Origin: CALKWS01 sp051020515
GTDB lineage: Bacteria; Actinomycetota; Actinomycetes; Actinomycetales; Beutenbergiaceae
NCBI RefSeq assembly: GCF_051020515.1
Contig: NZ_CP194857.1
Coordinates: 186,001 to 250,000 of the forward strand
Direction of reading: 5' to 3'
DNA length: 64,000 nt
The translations under genes were made by a program, and so were the position numbers. Shown one piece after another: positions 8,496 through 17,747 of the stretch. Position 1 is the stretch's first letter; each line of letters starts with the position of its first letter. The notes below the pieces were generated by a model. The model was not told the DNA's origin, did no database searches, and worked only from the letters and a program-made list of their open reading frames with translations.

Positions 8496-9074
8496 ATGGC
8501 ACGTGCTTCTGCCGCGGTAGCCGCGGAGACCGCCCGGACCCTCCTGCGGGTCGCTACCGAGTCATTCGCCTCCGAGGGCTACGCCGCGGTATCCCTGGAG
8601 GACGTGGCCCGATCGGCAGGGGTCACCCGAGGCGCGGTGTACCACCACTACCGGAGCAAGGCGGGGCTCTTCGGCGCGGTGGCCGCTGCCCTGCAGGCCG
8701 ATGTCGCCGCGGCGGTGGTCGCCGCCGCCGAGCAGTCCGGAACCGAGCCCGGCGCTCAACTGCGCGCCGGCAGCCACGCCTTCCTGGACGCGATCACCGC
8801 AGCCCCCGTGGGGCAGATCCTGCTCATCGACGCTCCCGCCGTGATGGGCTGGGCCCAATGGCGCGCCCTGGATGCCGAGCACTCCGGCGCCCATCTGCGC
8901 GAGGTGCTGCACAGCGTCGGTGTGGCTCCGGAACTCCTGGATGCCACAGCGGCACAACTGTCCGGGGCGATGAACGAGGCCGCGCTCTGGCTCGCCCAGC
9001 ACCCCGGCGACGATGCTGCCCGCGCGGCGGCCGGGCGGGTGCTGGACCGGCTCCTGGAGGCGGCAACGCCCTGA
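8496..9074 (+). CDS. TetR-family transcriptional regulator
   Basis: The protein is 192 residues. The N-terminal helix-turn-helix is classical: FASEGYAAVSLEDVARSAGVTRGAVYHHYRSKAGLF at about residues 24-60. The rest is the helical ligand-binding and dimer domain. AAAGGAAG precedes the ATG. It is divergent from the VOC protein gene and separated by a promoter region holding the palindrome at 8433, so it probably represses that gene and itself. The inducer is unknown. Confidence 0.88.
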   Translation: MARASAAVAAETARTLLRVATESFASEGYAAVSLEDVARSAGVTRGAVYHHYRSKAGLFGAVAAALQADVAAAVVAAAEQSGTEPGAQLRAGSHAFLDAITAAPVGQILLIDAPAVMGWAQWRALDAEHSGAHLREVLHSVGVAPELLDATAAQLSGAMNEAALWLAQHPGDDAARAAAGRVLDRLLEAATP

Positions 9075-9081
9075 GCGCCGC

Positions 9082-9954
9082 TCACCCGCCGGGGGCATCC
9101 CGGCCGGTGAGTTCCTCGGAGATCTCACCGCTGGGCTTGTCATCGCCCGAACTCATCACCGCTCCGGAGCCCACGTCCACCGCGACGTCCGTGCCGCCAC
9201 TCTCGAACTCGGGCAGCACGGTCTGCCCGGGATCGTCATAGGGCGCACTGAGCAGGGTGGCCGTGGCCCAGCCCCGGGTGAGCAGGTCGTGGTCGGAGCC
9301 GGGCTCCTCCCGGGCGCTGACACCGGAGTAGGTCAGCATCACGTAACCCTTGCCCTTCTCCCGCACACTGGCCTGCACGGCACCGAAACTGGCCAGTGGT
9401 GCGGGTTTGAGTCCGCGCAACTGGCCGGCCGGGATATCGGGCACGTTGACGTTGAGCACCCGCTCATCGGCCGGCTGACGGAGCAACCAGTCGAACGCGT
9501 GCTCACTCACCAGCCGCGCCGTGTCCCAGTGCTGTGGGTCCCCGGAGGCAATCGAGACGGCCAGTGCTCCGATCCCCTGCGTCGCCGCCGACAGTGCGGC
9601 ACCCACGGTGCCGGAGTGCAGGGTGGCCCGCCCGGTGTTCGCGCCGAGGTTGACGCCGGAGAGCACCAGATCGGGGCGTTCACCGAACGCGCCGTAGGCG
9701 GCCACGAACGTGATCAGCGCGGGCGCGGCCTTGACCCCGAATGCGGTGACCTCCTCCGGCAGTCCGGGCGGGCGCCCCTCAACCAGCACCAGCGCGCCGT
9801 CGACCTCCTGTGCGGTCAGGGCCGCGCTGGCACCGGAGTACTGCCGGTGCGGGGCGGCCACGACGACGTCGCACCCGGCCGCGAGGGCGACCTCGGCCAG
9901 CACGGTCAGGCCGGGAGAGGCGATGCCGTCGTCGTTGGTGATGAGGACCCGCAT
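9082..9954 (-). CDS. surE: 5'/3'-nucleotidase SurE
   Basis: The product is 290 residues. It begins MRVLITNDDGIASPG, the metal-binding Asp-Asp motif of SurE, followed by APHRQYSGAS and the LSGVNLGANTGRATLHSGTVGAA block that completes the active site. SurE dephosphorylates nucleoside monophosphates with broad specificity. Its start overlaps the stop of the PfkB-type kinase by one base, indicating one transcriptional unit. The final 30 residues are extended and polar compared with short SurE proteins. Confidence 0.93.
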   Translation of the reverse strand: MRVLITNDDGIASPGLTVLAEVALAAGCDVVVAAPHRQYSGASAALTAQEVDGALVLVEGRPPGLPEEVTAFGVKAAPALITFVAAYGAFGERPDLVLSGVNLGANTGRATLHSGTVGAALSAATQGIGALAVSIASGDPQHWDTARLVSEHAFDWLLRQPADERVLNVNVPDIPAGQLRGLKPAPLASFGAVQASVREKGKGYVMLTYSGVSAREEPGSDHDLLTRGWATATLLSAPYDDPGQTVLPEFESGGTDVAVDVGSGAVMSSGDDKPSGEISEELTGRDAPGG

Positions 9955-10985
9955 CAGCCGCTGCTCCCGCCGTCGTTCCCGCGCTCACTGCCGCCGGCAT
10001 CGGTGCCGTCCGCACTCCGGCCGCCCGCGCCGGCGACCTCCTCGATCCCGATGTGGTCGGCGAACCGCTCGACCTGTTCGCGCCTGCCGGTGCCCAGCCC
10101 CCGACGGGTCACGTTCAGGGCCCCCGCCGCGGCACCTAGCCGGGCGGCTTCAGCCACCCCGGCTCCGCGCCCGAGCGCCACCGCAACCCCGGCCGTCATG
10201 GAGTCGCCCCCGCCGTGGTGGTCCAGTGGGGTGACGACCGGTCCCACGAGTAGTCGCGCGGAGTCGGCGGTGACCAGCAGCGGCGGCTCCCCGGCCCGGG
10301 AGATCAACATCGCCTCCACCCCGCCGGAGACCAGTTCCCGGCCGGCCTCCTCCAGGGTGGCCAGATCGTCATGGTCAGCCAGGCCGGCGGCCTGGATCTC
10401 CTCGTGGCTCATCTTCAGCAGCGTGGGACACTCCGCCGCGGCCGCCTTCGCCGTGTTCCCGGACAGGTCGGCCACCACCGGGATCCCCGCGCTGCGCACG
10501 TCCCGCACGATCCGGGCGAAGAACTCCGCCGGCAGGACCCGCTCCGGTTCGGCCCCGGTCACCACCAACACGTCACACTCCAGCGCCTCGACCAGCACGG
10601 TGCCGTACAAGTCGTCCATCTCGTGCCGGGTGAGCGGTCCGGGAACCATGTGCGCCAGGGTCACCCGCTGCCCTGCCCGCCGGTCGTGCACATAGGCGCC
10701 GTTGCCCGCGTTGTACGGCACCGCCCGGATCCGCAGATTCTCCTCCGCGAGCATCGGGCTCAGCACCGCACCGACCTCGCCACCGAAGGGGCCGCACACG
10801 GTCACCCCGGCGCCCAGCGATGAAGCCATACGGGCCACCCACAACCCCTGTCCGCCCGGATGCAGATGCACATTCCCTGCCGCCTCGCCCTCCTCGTCGG
10901 AGGACTCGATCTCCACCATCAGGAGCGGGGTGGCCGCCAGCACGCACAGGCGGGGGCTCCGGTGGGGTTGGTCCGGGTCTGCCAT
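9954..10985 (-). CDS. PfkB-family carbohydrate kinase
   Basis: The protein is 343 residues. It has the ribokinase-fold features: N-terminal GGQGLWVARMASSLGA sugar-binding glycine motif, VVADLSGN and LLKMSHEEIQAAG (the usual N-x-x-E region), and the C-terminal GGGDSMTAGVAVALGRG with the catalytic Asp. The family phosphorylates sugars such as fructose-1-phosphate or ribose; the specificity is not readable. It has a polar C-terminal extension. It is upstream of surE with a one-base overlap. Confidence 0.85.
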   Translation of the reverse strand: MADPDQPHRSPRLCVLAATPLLMVEIESSDEEGEAAGNVHLHPGGQGLWVARMASSLGAGVTVCGPFGGEVGAVLSPMLAEENLRIRAVPYNAGNGAYVHDRRAGQRVTLAHMVPGPLTRHEMDDLYGTVLVEALECDVLVVTGAEPERVLPAEFFARIVRDVRSAGIPVVADLSGNTAKAAAAECPTLLKMSHEEIQAAGLADHDDLATLEEAGRELVSGGVEAMLISRAGEPPLLVTADSARLLVGPVVTPLDHHGGGDSMTAGVAVALGRGAGVAEAARLGAAAGALNVTRRGLGTGRREQVERFADHIGIEEVAGAGGRSADGTDAGGSERGNDGGSSG

Positions 10986-11021
10986 AGCGCGAGCCTAGAA
11001 CCGGACAGGACAGCCCGCAGC

Positions 11022-11555
11022 ATGGGGGTGCACACTAGGTGGATGGTGCCCCCGACGAGCCCCGAGCACCGCCCGCCCGCGCCGGTGCGGATCCTGGGTG
11101 GGCAGGCCGGCAGTGTCGCGGCAGCACGGGCCATGCAGCACTACCGCAGCGAACTCAGCGAGCGATTGGGCACCGACGAGGACCCCGACCTCACCCATGC
11201 CGACGATCCAGCCGATGTGACGCCGCCGCGAGGGGACTTCGTGCTGGTCCGCGAGGTCGGCACCGCCACCGTGGTGGGTTTCGGGGCGGTCTACGTGCTC
11301 GAGCCCGGGGTGGTGGAGATCAAGCGGATGTGGCTCAAACCCGACGTGCGCGGGCGCGGCCTGGGCACGTTCCTCCTCAAGGAACTGGAGAACCGGGCGC
11401 GTGCGCTCGGAGCGCGGCGGGTGCTGCTGGCCGTGAACGAATCACTGGTCGAGGCCTGCGGCCTGTACACCTCCGCCGGCTATCAGCCCGTGGATCGGTT
11501 CGAGGACAACCCCCACGCCACGCACTTCTTCGGCAAGCAGTTGGTGTCCACCTGA
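11022..11555 (+). CDS. GNAT-family N-acetyltransferase
   Basis: The protein is 177 residues from ATG 11022 (ATG 11043 is an alternative). The acetyl-CoA motif A is clear: EIKRMWLKPDVRGRGLG, that is the R/Q-x-x-G-x-G/A pyrophosphate loop, followed by FLLKELENRARALGARRVLLAVN and GLYTSAGY. Substrate unknown. It is divergent from the kinase-surE unit with only about 36 bp between starts. Confidence 0.82.
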   Translation: MGVHTRWMVPPTSPEHRPPAPVRILGGQAGSVAAARAMQHYRSELSERLGTDEDPDLTHADDPADVTPPRGDFVLVREVGTATVVGFGAVYVLEPGVVEIKRMWLKPDVRGRGLGTFLLKELENRARALGARRVLLAVNESLVEACGLYTSAGYQPVDRFEDNPHATHFFGKQLVST

Positions 11556-11565
11556 GCACGCCACC

Positions 11566-12799
11566 TCACCAGTCGTGCACGGTGCCGTCGGCGAGCCGGT
11601 TATAGGGCAGGTAGGCCCGCTCGTAGGGATACTTGCCGGCCTCGTCGGTGTCCAACTCGACGCCCAGACCCACAGCGTTCCCCGGGTGCAGCAGCCCGTC
11701 GGTGAACGTGAAGGATTGCTTGAACACCTCGTTCGTGCGGGCCCCGTGCTGCATGTACTCCTGGATTCCGAAGTTGTGGATCGCCAGGCCCAGGTGCAGC
11801 GCCGCGGCCATTCCCACCGGGGAGACGTCGGTCGGCCCGTGCATCCCGGACTTGATCTGGTACTGCGCGGCGTAATCCAGCACCTTCTTCAGGTGGGAGA
11901 TCCCGCCTGTGTGGGTGACCGAACTGCGCACGTAGTCGATGAGTTGTTCGCGCACGATCTGCTGGTAGTCCCAGACGGTGTTGAAGATCTCCCCGATCGC
12001 AGGGGGGTGTGGTGGTGTGCCGGGGCACCAGCCGCAACGCCTCCTGGTTCTCCGCCGGGGTGACGTCCTCGAGCCAGAACAGGTCATAGGGTTCCAGGGA
12101 CCTGCCCAGGCGCGCCGCCTGGATCGGGCTGAGCCGGTGGTGAGCATCGTGCAGCAGCGGGAGTTCGGGGCCGAACTCGTTGCGGACGGCCTCGAAAACG
12201 GTCGGGATGTGGCGCAGGTAGCTGCCGGTGTCCCAGTCCTCCTCGTGGGGCAGCGCACCGCGCTGGGCCGGTTCGTACTCCTGCGTCCCACCCTCGGAGT
12301 AGGTGGCGTCCGAGGCAATGCCGTAGATCGACTTCAGGCCCGGCACCCCGCTCTGCACCCGGATGGCCTTGAAACCCTGCTCCTGGTGCTCGCGGATGCT
12401 GTCGAAGAGCGCCTCGAGTGTGCCGCCCGAGGCATGTCCGTAGGCGAGCAGCCCGCGCCGGGAGGCCCCGCCGAGCAGTTCGTACAGCGGCATCGAGGCA
12501 GCCTTGGCCTTGATGTCCCAGAGCGCGACGTCGACCGCGGCGATCGCGGCCATCGTCACCGGACCGCGGCGCCAGTAGGCGCTGCGGTAGAGGAACTGCC
12601 AGGTGTCCTCGATCGCCCCGGCGTCGCCGCCGATCAGTAGCGGCACCACGTGGTCGCGCAGGTAGGACACCACCGAGAGCTCGCGGCCGTTCAGCGTGGC
12701 ATCACCCAGGCCGGTGAGCCCTTCGTCGGTGGTGACCTTCAAGGTGACGAAGTTGCGGTCCGGGCTGGTGACGATGACGTCGGCCTGTTCGATGATCAT
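11566..12799 (-). CDS. manD: Mandelate racemase/enolase-superfamily protein, D-mannonate dehydratase type; single-base frameshift
   Basis: The corrected protein is about 410 residues and starts MIIEQADVIVTSPDRNFVTLKV, as in ManD proteins. Barrel metal ligands are visible in LLHDAHHRL, FWLEDVTPAE and GEIFNTVWDY, and HGPTDVSPVGMAAALHLGLA follows. ManD dehydrates D-mannonate to 2-keto-3-deoxygluconate in hexuronate breakdown, though the family also contains low-activity members. The frame breaks at a C6 run (plus 12002-12007): HTTTPP should continue AIGEIF, and removing one C restores it. It is divergent from the amino-sugar operon. Confidence 0.82.
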
Positions 12800-13029
12800 C
12801 GGCCCAGACAAACACCGGGAAACCAGGCCAGACAACCGGTTGCCGAAGGTTGTTCCCGCCGGCCTCGCCGCGACTGGGCCACCCGACCGGCGAGGTGCGG
12901 TCGCGTCACCGGCCTTCCCTGTACCTGTGCCCCTTAGGCTGAGGTCATCGGCGTCCCGCCTGCGAGGCTGGGTCGCTGGAGACCTGTGCGTCACCTGTCA
13001 GGAGGAGTAGAGATGCCCGAGGCCGGCCC

Positions 13030-14035
13030 ATGAGCATCACGTCATGGCTGGCTATCGATGGTGGGCAGTCCCAGATCCGGTTGCGCCACTCCGGTGGTGC
13101 CCAGGCGCAGGCCGACGGCGTGCAGCATCGTCCCGGCGGCAATGTTCCGGGGATGCTCGCCTCGATCCGGCAGGGGCTGGCGCGGCTGGGCAGCCCGCGC
13201 GTCCAGGTGGCCGCGCTGGGGATGAGCGGGCTGTTCCAGGAGGACCAGTCGCTCCGGGAGCTGGCCCGCGGTGTGGCTGCGGCCAGCGGCGCCACCCGGG
13301 TGCTGCTGGTCGGGGATGACGTCACCGGGCACGCCGGTGCCCTGCGGGGCGCGCCCGGTGTGGTCGCCGCGATCGGCACCGGAACCGCCGTCATCGGGTT
13401 GACCCCGGGCGGTGAGTTCAACGTGGTGGACGGTCGTGGCTACCTGCTCGGCGATGAGGGGTCGGGTTTCCAACTCGGCCGGCGCGGGCTGCGGGCCGTG
13501 CTGGAGCACGCCGAGGGCCTGCACCCCGCCCACGACCCTGACGAGGGCGGCCATCGCCCGGTACGGCCCGGTGGACCAGATCGCACACCGCATCTATCGC
13601 TCCAAGGCACCGGTCGCCGCTGTGGCCGCCTTCGCCGCTGACGTCATCTCCGCTGCCGATGCCGGCGAGCCGACCGCGACAGGGCTGGTGCGGACCTCGA
13701 TGACCTCGCTGGCCCGCTCCATCACCGCGGCGGCTGCCGGGTTCGGTACCGGTCCGGTCCCGGTCGTGGTGGTCGGTGGCCTGATGCGTTCACGCCAGGT
13801 GCTCACCCCTGTGCTGGCCAGTGCTCTGGCCCAGGTGCTGCCGGACGCGCACCTGCAGGACCCGGCCGGCACCGCGCTCGACGGGGCGGCCTGGCTGGCC
13901 GGCGGCGATGCCGGGCCCTATGCACCGAGGGTGCACGCCTACGGTACGACGAGCCGGCCGACGACGACGCCTCCTGCCGTCGAGCCGCACGACGATCTCT
14001 CCTCACAACCCTCCCCGGGAGGCCGGCGTGAGTAG
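13030..14035 (+). CDS. BadF/BadG-type ATPase, N-acetylglucosamine kinase-like; single-base frameshift
   Basis: The corrected protein is about 334 residues with an actin-like ATPase fold: WLAIDGGQSQIRLR phosphate-1 loop, LGMSGLF, VGDDVTGHAGALRGAPG (phosphate-2), IGTGTAVIGL and GDEGSGFQLG. These are the marks of GlcNAc/glucosamine kinases of this superfamily. A CCCC run at 13524-13527 has one C too many; removing it joins LEHAEGL to TRAAIARYGPVDQ. The best ribosome binding site, GGAGGAG at 13001-13007, actually fits an ATG at 13013 that encodes only MPEAGP and whose stop overlaps ATG 13030. That is either a coupled leader peptide or one more base error at the N-terminus. Confidence 0.8.
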
Positions 14036-14747
14036 CCGCGCGATACCCGTTCCGGCCGGCGGCCTGGTGGTCTCCTGCCAGGCTCCCGAGGCCAGTCCGA
14101 TCGGGCAGGCACCGGTGATGGCCACGATGGCCCGGGCCGCCGAGGCCGGCGGAGCCGTGGGTCTCCGCGCGAACGGGGCCGCCGATGTGGCCGCGATCGC
14201 CGCCGTCACCGACCTGCCGATCATCGGCATCACCAAGGCCGGGCGGCGGACAGGGGTCTACATCACCCCGACCTTCACCGGTGCCGAGCAGGTGGTGCGC
14301 GCCGGAGCCGCGATGGTGGCGGTGGACGGCACCGCACGCGCGCGCCCTGCGGGACTGACCCTGGCGGAGTTGATCGAGGCGATCCATGCCCGGTTGGGCG
14401 TGCCCGTGATGGCCGACTGTGACTCGATACCGAGCGCCGAGCACGCCGCCGGGGCCGGGGCCGACCTGCTGGCCACCACGCTGGCCGGATATACCGGCGC
14501 TCGTGCGGCCACCGCGACCGCAACGGCACGGCCCGAGCCCGCCGGCCCCGACCTCGACCTGCTCGCCGCCATGTGCGCCGGGTTCGACCTGCCCGTCGTC
14601 GCCGAAGGGCGCTACCGCACCCCCGCCCATGTGAACGCGGCCTTCGATGCCGGCGCCCACGCCGTCGTCGTCGGGACCGCGATCACCGACCCGTTCACCC
14701 TGACCCGTTCCTTCGCCGCCGCCACCCCGCGCGGCGGTGCCGCCTAA
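14028..14747 (+). CDS. nanE: Putative N-acetylmannosamine-6-phosphate 2-epimerase
   Basis: The protein is 239 residues from GTG 14028, with GGGAGG at 14017-14022. It is a small TIM barrel with NanE features: LVVSCQAPEASP at the start, GAVGLRANG, PIIGITKAGR, VYITPTF, ADCDS, LATTLAGYTG and VVAEGRYRTP. NanE converts ManNAc-6-phosphate to GlcNAc-6-phosphate in amino-sugar and sialic-acid use. It overlaps the kinase gene by 8 bp and precedes a SIS protein, giving a compact amino-sugar phosphate operon. ManNAc would be phosphorylated by the kinase and epimerised here; that order is inferred. Confidence 0.85.
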   Translation: MSSRAIPVPAGGLVVSCQAPEASPIGQAPVMATMARAAEAGGAVGLRANGAADVAAIAAVTDLPIIGITKAGRRTGVYITPTFTGAEQVVRAGAAMVAVDGTARARPAGLTLAELIEAIHARLGVPVMADCDSIPSAEHAAGAGADLLATTLAGYTGARAATATATARPEPAGPDLDLLAAMCAGFDLPVVAEGRYRTPAHVNAAFDAGAHAVVVGTAITDPFTLTRSFAAATPRGGAA

Positions 14748-14763
14748 CCCCGGGAGACCTTCC

Positions 14764-15522
14764 GTGACCGTGATCAACCAGACCATCGCCGCCTCCGCCA
14801 TCATGTCCGCCGTGACCCGGGTGCTGACCACCCAGACCGCCAACATCCGCGCGGCCGCGGAGGTGTACGTGCGGGCGCTCGACGCCGGCGGCATCATCCA
14901 GGCGTTCGGCACCGGGCACTCCCGGGGATTCGCGATGGAGGTGGCCGGCCGGGCCGGTGGGTTGGTCCCGGCCAATCAACTCAACGTCAAGGACGTGGTG
15001 ATGTACGGCGATACCGACCCGGCCGACATCATGACCCCCGATGCCGAGCGCAGGCCCGAGACCGCCCACGCGGTGCTGGACCTGGCCGAACTGCACCCGG
15101 CCGACGCCTTCATCATCGCCTCGAACTCCGGCGGCAACGGGGCGACGGTGGAGATGGCGGTGGAGGCCCGCCGGCGCGGGCACCAGGTGATCGCGGTGAC
15201 CAGCATGGACCACACCACCCAGATCACCTCCCGGCACCCCTCGGGCCGGCGGTTGTTCGAGGTGGCCGATGTGGTGATCGACAACGGGTCGGTGTTCGGC
15301 GATGCCGAGGTGGAGATCCCGGGTGTCGGGGCGGCCGTCCCCTCCAGCGCCGTCACCGCCAACATGATCGCGGAGATGATCGCCGCCGAGGTCTGCGGCA
15401 TCATGCTCGATCGCGGCGACACGCCGCCGATCCTGGTGTCGGCGAACGTACCCGGCGGGGATGAGCACAACGACACCATCCGTGCCCGCTACGGCACCCG
15501 GCTGCGCGTCGGCGAGCCCTGA
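14764..15522 (+). CDS. SIS-domain (sugar isomerase) protein, UPF0309 type
   Basis: The product is 252 residues from GTG 14764 with GGGAGA just upstream. The SIS fold signature is seen in QAFGTGHSRGFAMEVAGRAG and FIIASNSGGNGATVEMAVEARRRGH, which bind phosphosugars. It ends the three-gene operon with the BadF-type kinase and the NanE-like epimerase. UPF0309-type proteins are found in amino-sugar loci, but their precise reaction is not established. Confidence 0.83.
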   Translation: MTVINQTIAASAIMSAVTRVLTTQTANIRAAAEVYVRALDAGGIIQAFGTGHSRGFAMEVAGRAGGLVPANQLNVKDVVMYGDTDPADIMTPDAERRPETAHAVLDLAELHPADAFIIASNSGGNGATVEMAVEARRRGHQVIAVTSMDHTTQITSRHPSGRRLFEVADVVIDNGSVFGDAEVEIPGVGAAVPSSAVTANMIAEMIAAEVCGIMLDRGDTPPILVSANVPGGDEHNDTIRARYGTRLRVGEP

Positions 15523-15566
15523 GCGGTCTCGCCACCATCCCGGGCGGTTCGCGGGGCGGGAGCGGG

Positions 15567-17207
15567 CTAGGGCCGGGCGGCCGCGTCGATCCGCTGGATG
15601 TGGGAGCGGGCGTGCTCCACCGCGGGCTCGAGATCATCGAACAGGTGGCTGCGGTGCCGCAACGCGCTGAACACCTGCAGCCGGCGCATCAGGTTCAGGT
15701 GCTCCGGGCGCACACCCTTGATCAGCACCGTGACGCCGCGCTTCTCCAACTCCGAGACCACCGCGGCCAGGGAGTGCGCACCGGTGGCATCGACCAGATG
15801 CAACTGGGACAGCCGCAGGATCACCACGTCGATCCCCTCGTGCTCGCCGACCCGTTCCATGATCCGTTCCACCGCTCCGAAGAACAGGGCACCGTCGATG
15901 CGGAACACCGCGATCCGCTCATCGCCGGGTTGGACCTTCCCGGCGATCGTCTCCCGGTGCACGCCGCTGGCCCGGCTCAGGCCCCGCAGCACGAAGAACG
16001 CCGCCACCGCCAGCCCGATCAGGATCGCCACCACCAGGTCGAAGGACACCGTGATGATCGCGGTGATGGTGAACACCAACGCGTCGGAGCGGGTGGTGGC
16101 GAACATGGTGCGCACCACCCGCACCGAGATCATCCGTGCGGCGGTGACCATCAGCACACCGGAAAGCGCGGCCAGTGGTACCTGGGACACCACCCGGGAG
16201 GCCAGGTACACCACGGCCAGCAGCGCCAGGGCGTGCACCACCGCGGACACCCGGGTTCGGGCTCCCGAGCGCACGTTCACCGCGGTGCGCGCGATCGCCG
16301 CGGTGGCCGGCATGCCCCCGAACAGTCCCGAGGCCACCGAGGCCATGCCCTGTCCCACCAGTTCCCGGTCGGCATCGAACGGGCCGACCTCGGACATCGA
16401 GTGGGCCACCCGGCCCGACAGCAGCGACTCGATCGCTGCCAGTGCGGCCACCGCCAGCGCAGGCCCGGCCAGCGTCTGCAGGATGTCCAGGTTCACCTCC
16501 GGCAGCGTGGGTGCGGGCAGACCGTCGGGCAGGGCGCCGATGGTCTCCAGCGGCACCGCGGCGACGACGGCGATCACGGTCACCAGCACGATCCCCAGGA
16601 AGGAGCCGGGCACCTGCGGCAACCACCGACCGGTGGCGATCATGATGGCCGCCACGGTGACCACCGCCCCCAGGGTGAGGAAGGTGTTGGGCCAGGTGGC
16701 CGCTCCGAAAGCCTGCGCAGCCGCGACCACGGCGTTGGTGGAGTCGACCGCATCGGAGGCCCCGACGGCGGCAGGGATCTGCTGGGCGAAGATGATGACG
16801 CCGATCCCCATCGTGAACCCTTCCACCACGGGCCAGGGGATGTAACTGATGGTGCGGCCCAGCCGTAGGAATCCGGCGAGGAGCACCAGGAGACCGGCCA
16901 TCACGCTGGTGACCACCAGGGCACCGGGGCCGTGGTCGACCACGATCGGCAGCAGCACCACCACCATCGCCCCTGTGGGGCCGGAGACCTGGATGTGGGA
17001 GCCGCCGAAGATCGCGGCCACCAGTCCGGCCACGATCGCGGTGATCAGTCCGGCCTCGGCGCCCGCACCCGAACTCACGCCGAAGGCCAGGGCCAGGGGC
17101 AGCGCGACGATGCCGACGGTCAGCCCCGCCATCACGTCGCGTTTCCATGTCCTGCCCAGTCCGGTGTAGTCCTGGCGGCTCGGGAACAGGGAGCGCCAGG
17201 TGCTCAC
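15567..17207 (-). CDS. SulP-family inorganic anion transporter with STAS domain
   Basis: The protein is 546 residues. The N-terminal part is a multi-helix membrane domain with LTVGIVALPLALAFGVSSGAG and IFGGSHIQVSGPTGAM, both typical of SulP carriers; the C-terminal 120 residues form a STAS domain (VFRIDGALFFGAVER and LSQLHLVDATGAHSL). SulP proteins carry sulfate, bicarbonate or other anions. GTG 17207 overlaps the ArsR stop as GTGA, so transporter and regulator are translationally coupled, and the anion carried is probably related to the regulator's signal. Confidence 0.9.
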   Translation of the reverse strand: MSTWRSLFPSRQDYTGLGRTWKRDVMAGLTVGIVALPLALAFGVSSGAGAEAGLITAIVAGLVAAIFGGSHIQVSGPTGAMVVVLLPIVVDHGPGALVVTSVMAGLLVLLAGFLRLGRTISYIPWPVVEGFTMGIGVIIFAQQIPAAVGASDAVDSTNAVVAAAQAFGAATWPNTFLTLGAVVTVAAIMIATGRWLPQVPGSFLGIVLVTVIAVVAAVPLETIGALPDGLPAPTLPEVNLDILQTLAGPALAVAALAAIESLLSGRVAHSMSEVGPFDADRELVGQGMASVASGLFGGMPATAAIARTAVNVRSGARTRVSAVVHALALLAVVYLASRVVSQVPLAALSGVLMVTAARMISVRVVRTMFATTRSDALVFTITAIITVSFDLVVAILIGLAVAAFFVLRGLSRASGVHRETIAGKVQPGDERIAVFRIDGALFFGAVERIMERVGEHEGIDVVILRLSQLHLVDATGAHSLAAVVSELEKRGVTVLIKGVRPEHLNLMRRLQVFSALRHRSHLFDDLEPAVEHARSHIQRIDAAARP

Positions 17208-17635
17208 TTAGCCTCCACCGCATCTGTCGGAGAGTCCTGGACTGCCGCTGCCGGCTCCTGGGGCGGAGCCTGTGGCTGCTGCGCCGGTGGCGCCGGTGCG
17301 GTGGCCTGTTCGAGTTGGGCGGCGTTGGTCTGCAGGATGTCCGCGAGCAGCAACCGGGCGACCGTGAGCAGTTCGGCGGCTCGGGCGGAGGCGAGCTGGT
17401 AGTAGACGTGCGAGCCCCGTCGCTGGGAGGTCACCAAGCGGTGCCGACGTAGCACGGACAGGTGCTGGGACAGGTGCGAGGCCTCCAGGTCCATATCGGT
17501 GAGCATCTGCGCCACCGAGACCTCGGGGTCGGCGGCGAGGAGTTCGAGGATCCGGATCCGGAACGGATGCGCCAAGCCCTTGAACAGGTCGGCTTTGATC
17601 TCATACAGCGGCTGATTCTGTACCGCGAACCCCAC
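17204..17635 (-). CDS. ArsR-family regulator coupled to SulP transporter
   Basis: The protein is 143 residues from GTG 17635, chosen because GGAGG sits 5 nt upstream. The winged helix is clear: ADLFKGLAHPFRIRILELL, then MDLEASHLSQHLSVLRRHRLV and the QRRGSHVYYQL wing. The arsenic-sensor ELCVCDL motif is absent and there are almost no cysteines, so it is not a classical metal sensor. The C-terminal 40 residues are a Pro/Ala/Gln-rich tail. ArsR-SulP pairs recur in actinobacteria; the effector is unknown. An inverted repeat at 17649 lies just upstream. Confidence 0.85.
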   Translation of the reverse strand: MGFAVQNQPLYEIKADLFKGLAHPFRIRILELLAADPEVSVAQMLTDMDLEASHLSQHLSVLRRHRLVTSQRRGSHVYYQLASARAAELLTVARLLLADILQTNAAQLEQATAPAPPAQQPQAPPQEPAAAVQDSPTDAVEAK

Positions 17636-17648
17636 ACATGCCTCCAAG

Positions 17649-17672
17649 ATGATGACTTGACCATTCCATCAT
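17649..17672. promoter_or_regulatory. Candidate ArsR operator upstream of arsR-sulP
   Basis: ATGATG and CATCAT form an inverted repeat with a 12-bp spacer, 14 bp upstream of the arsR start. The stretch is notably AT-richer than its surroundings, as expected for the arsR promoter. The divergent BASS gene begins 76 bp to the right. Confidence 0.5.
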
Positions 17673-17747
17673 ATTGTCGATGTCAAATTGGTCGGAGGTG
17701 CCCGCGCTGGGGCTCCAGGTGATCCCAGGTGACCTACAGTCGAGCGC

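Noticed and set aside
11566..13000. Two separate genes for the mannonate dehydratase halves
   Set aside because: The halves continue one another across a C6 run; removing one C gives a normal-length ManD with all metal ligands.
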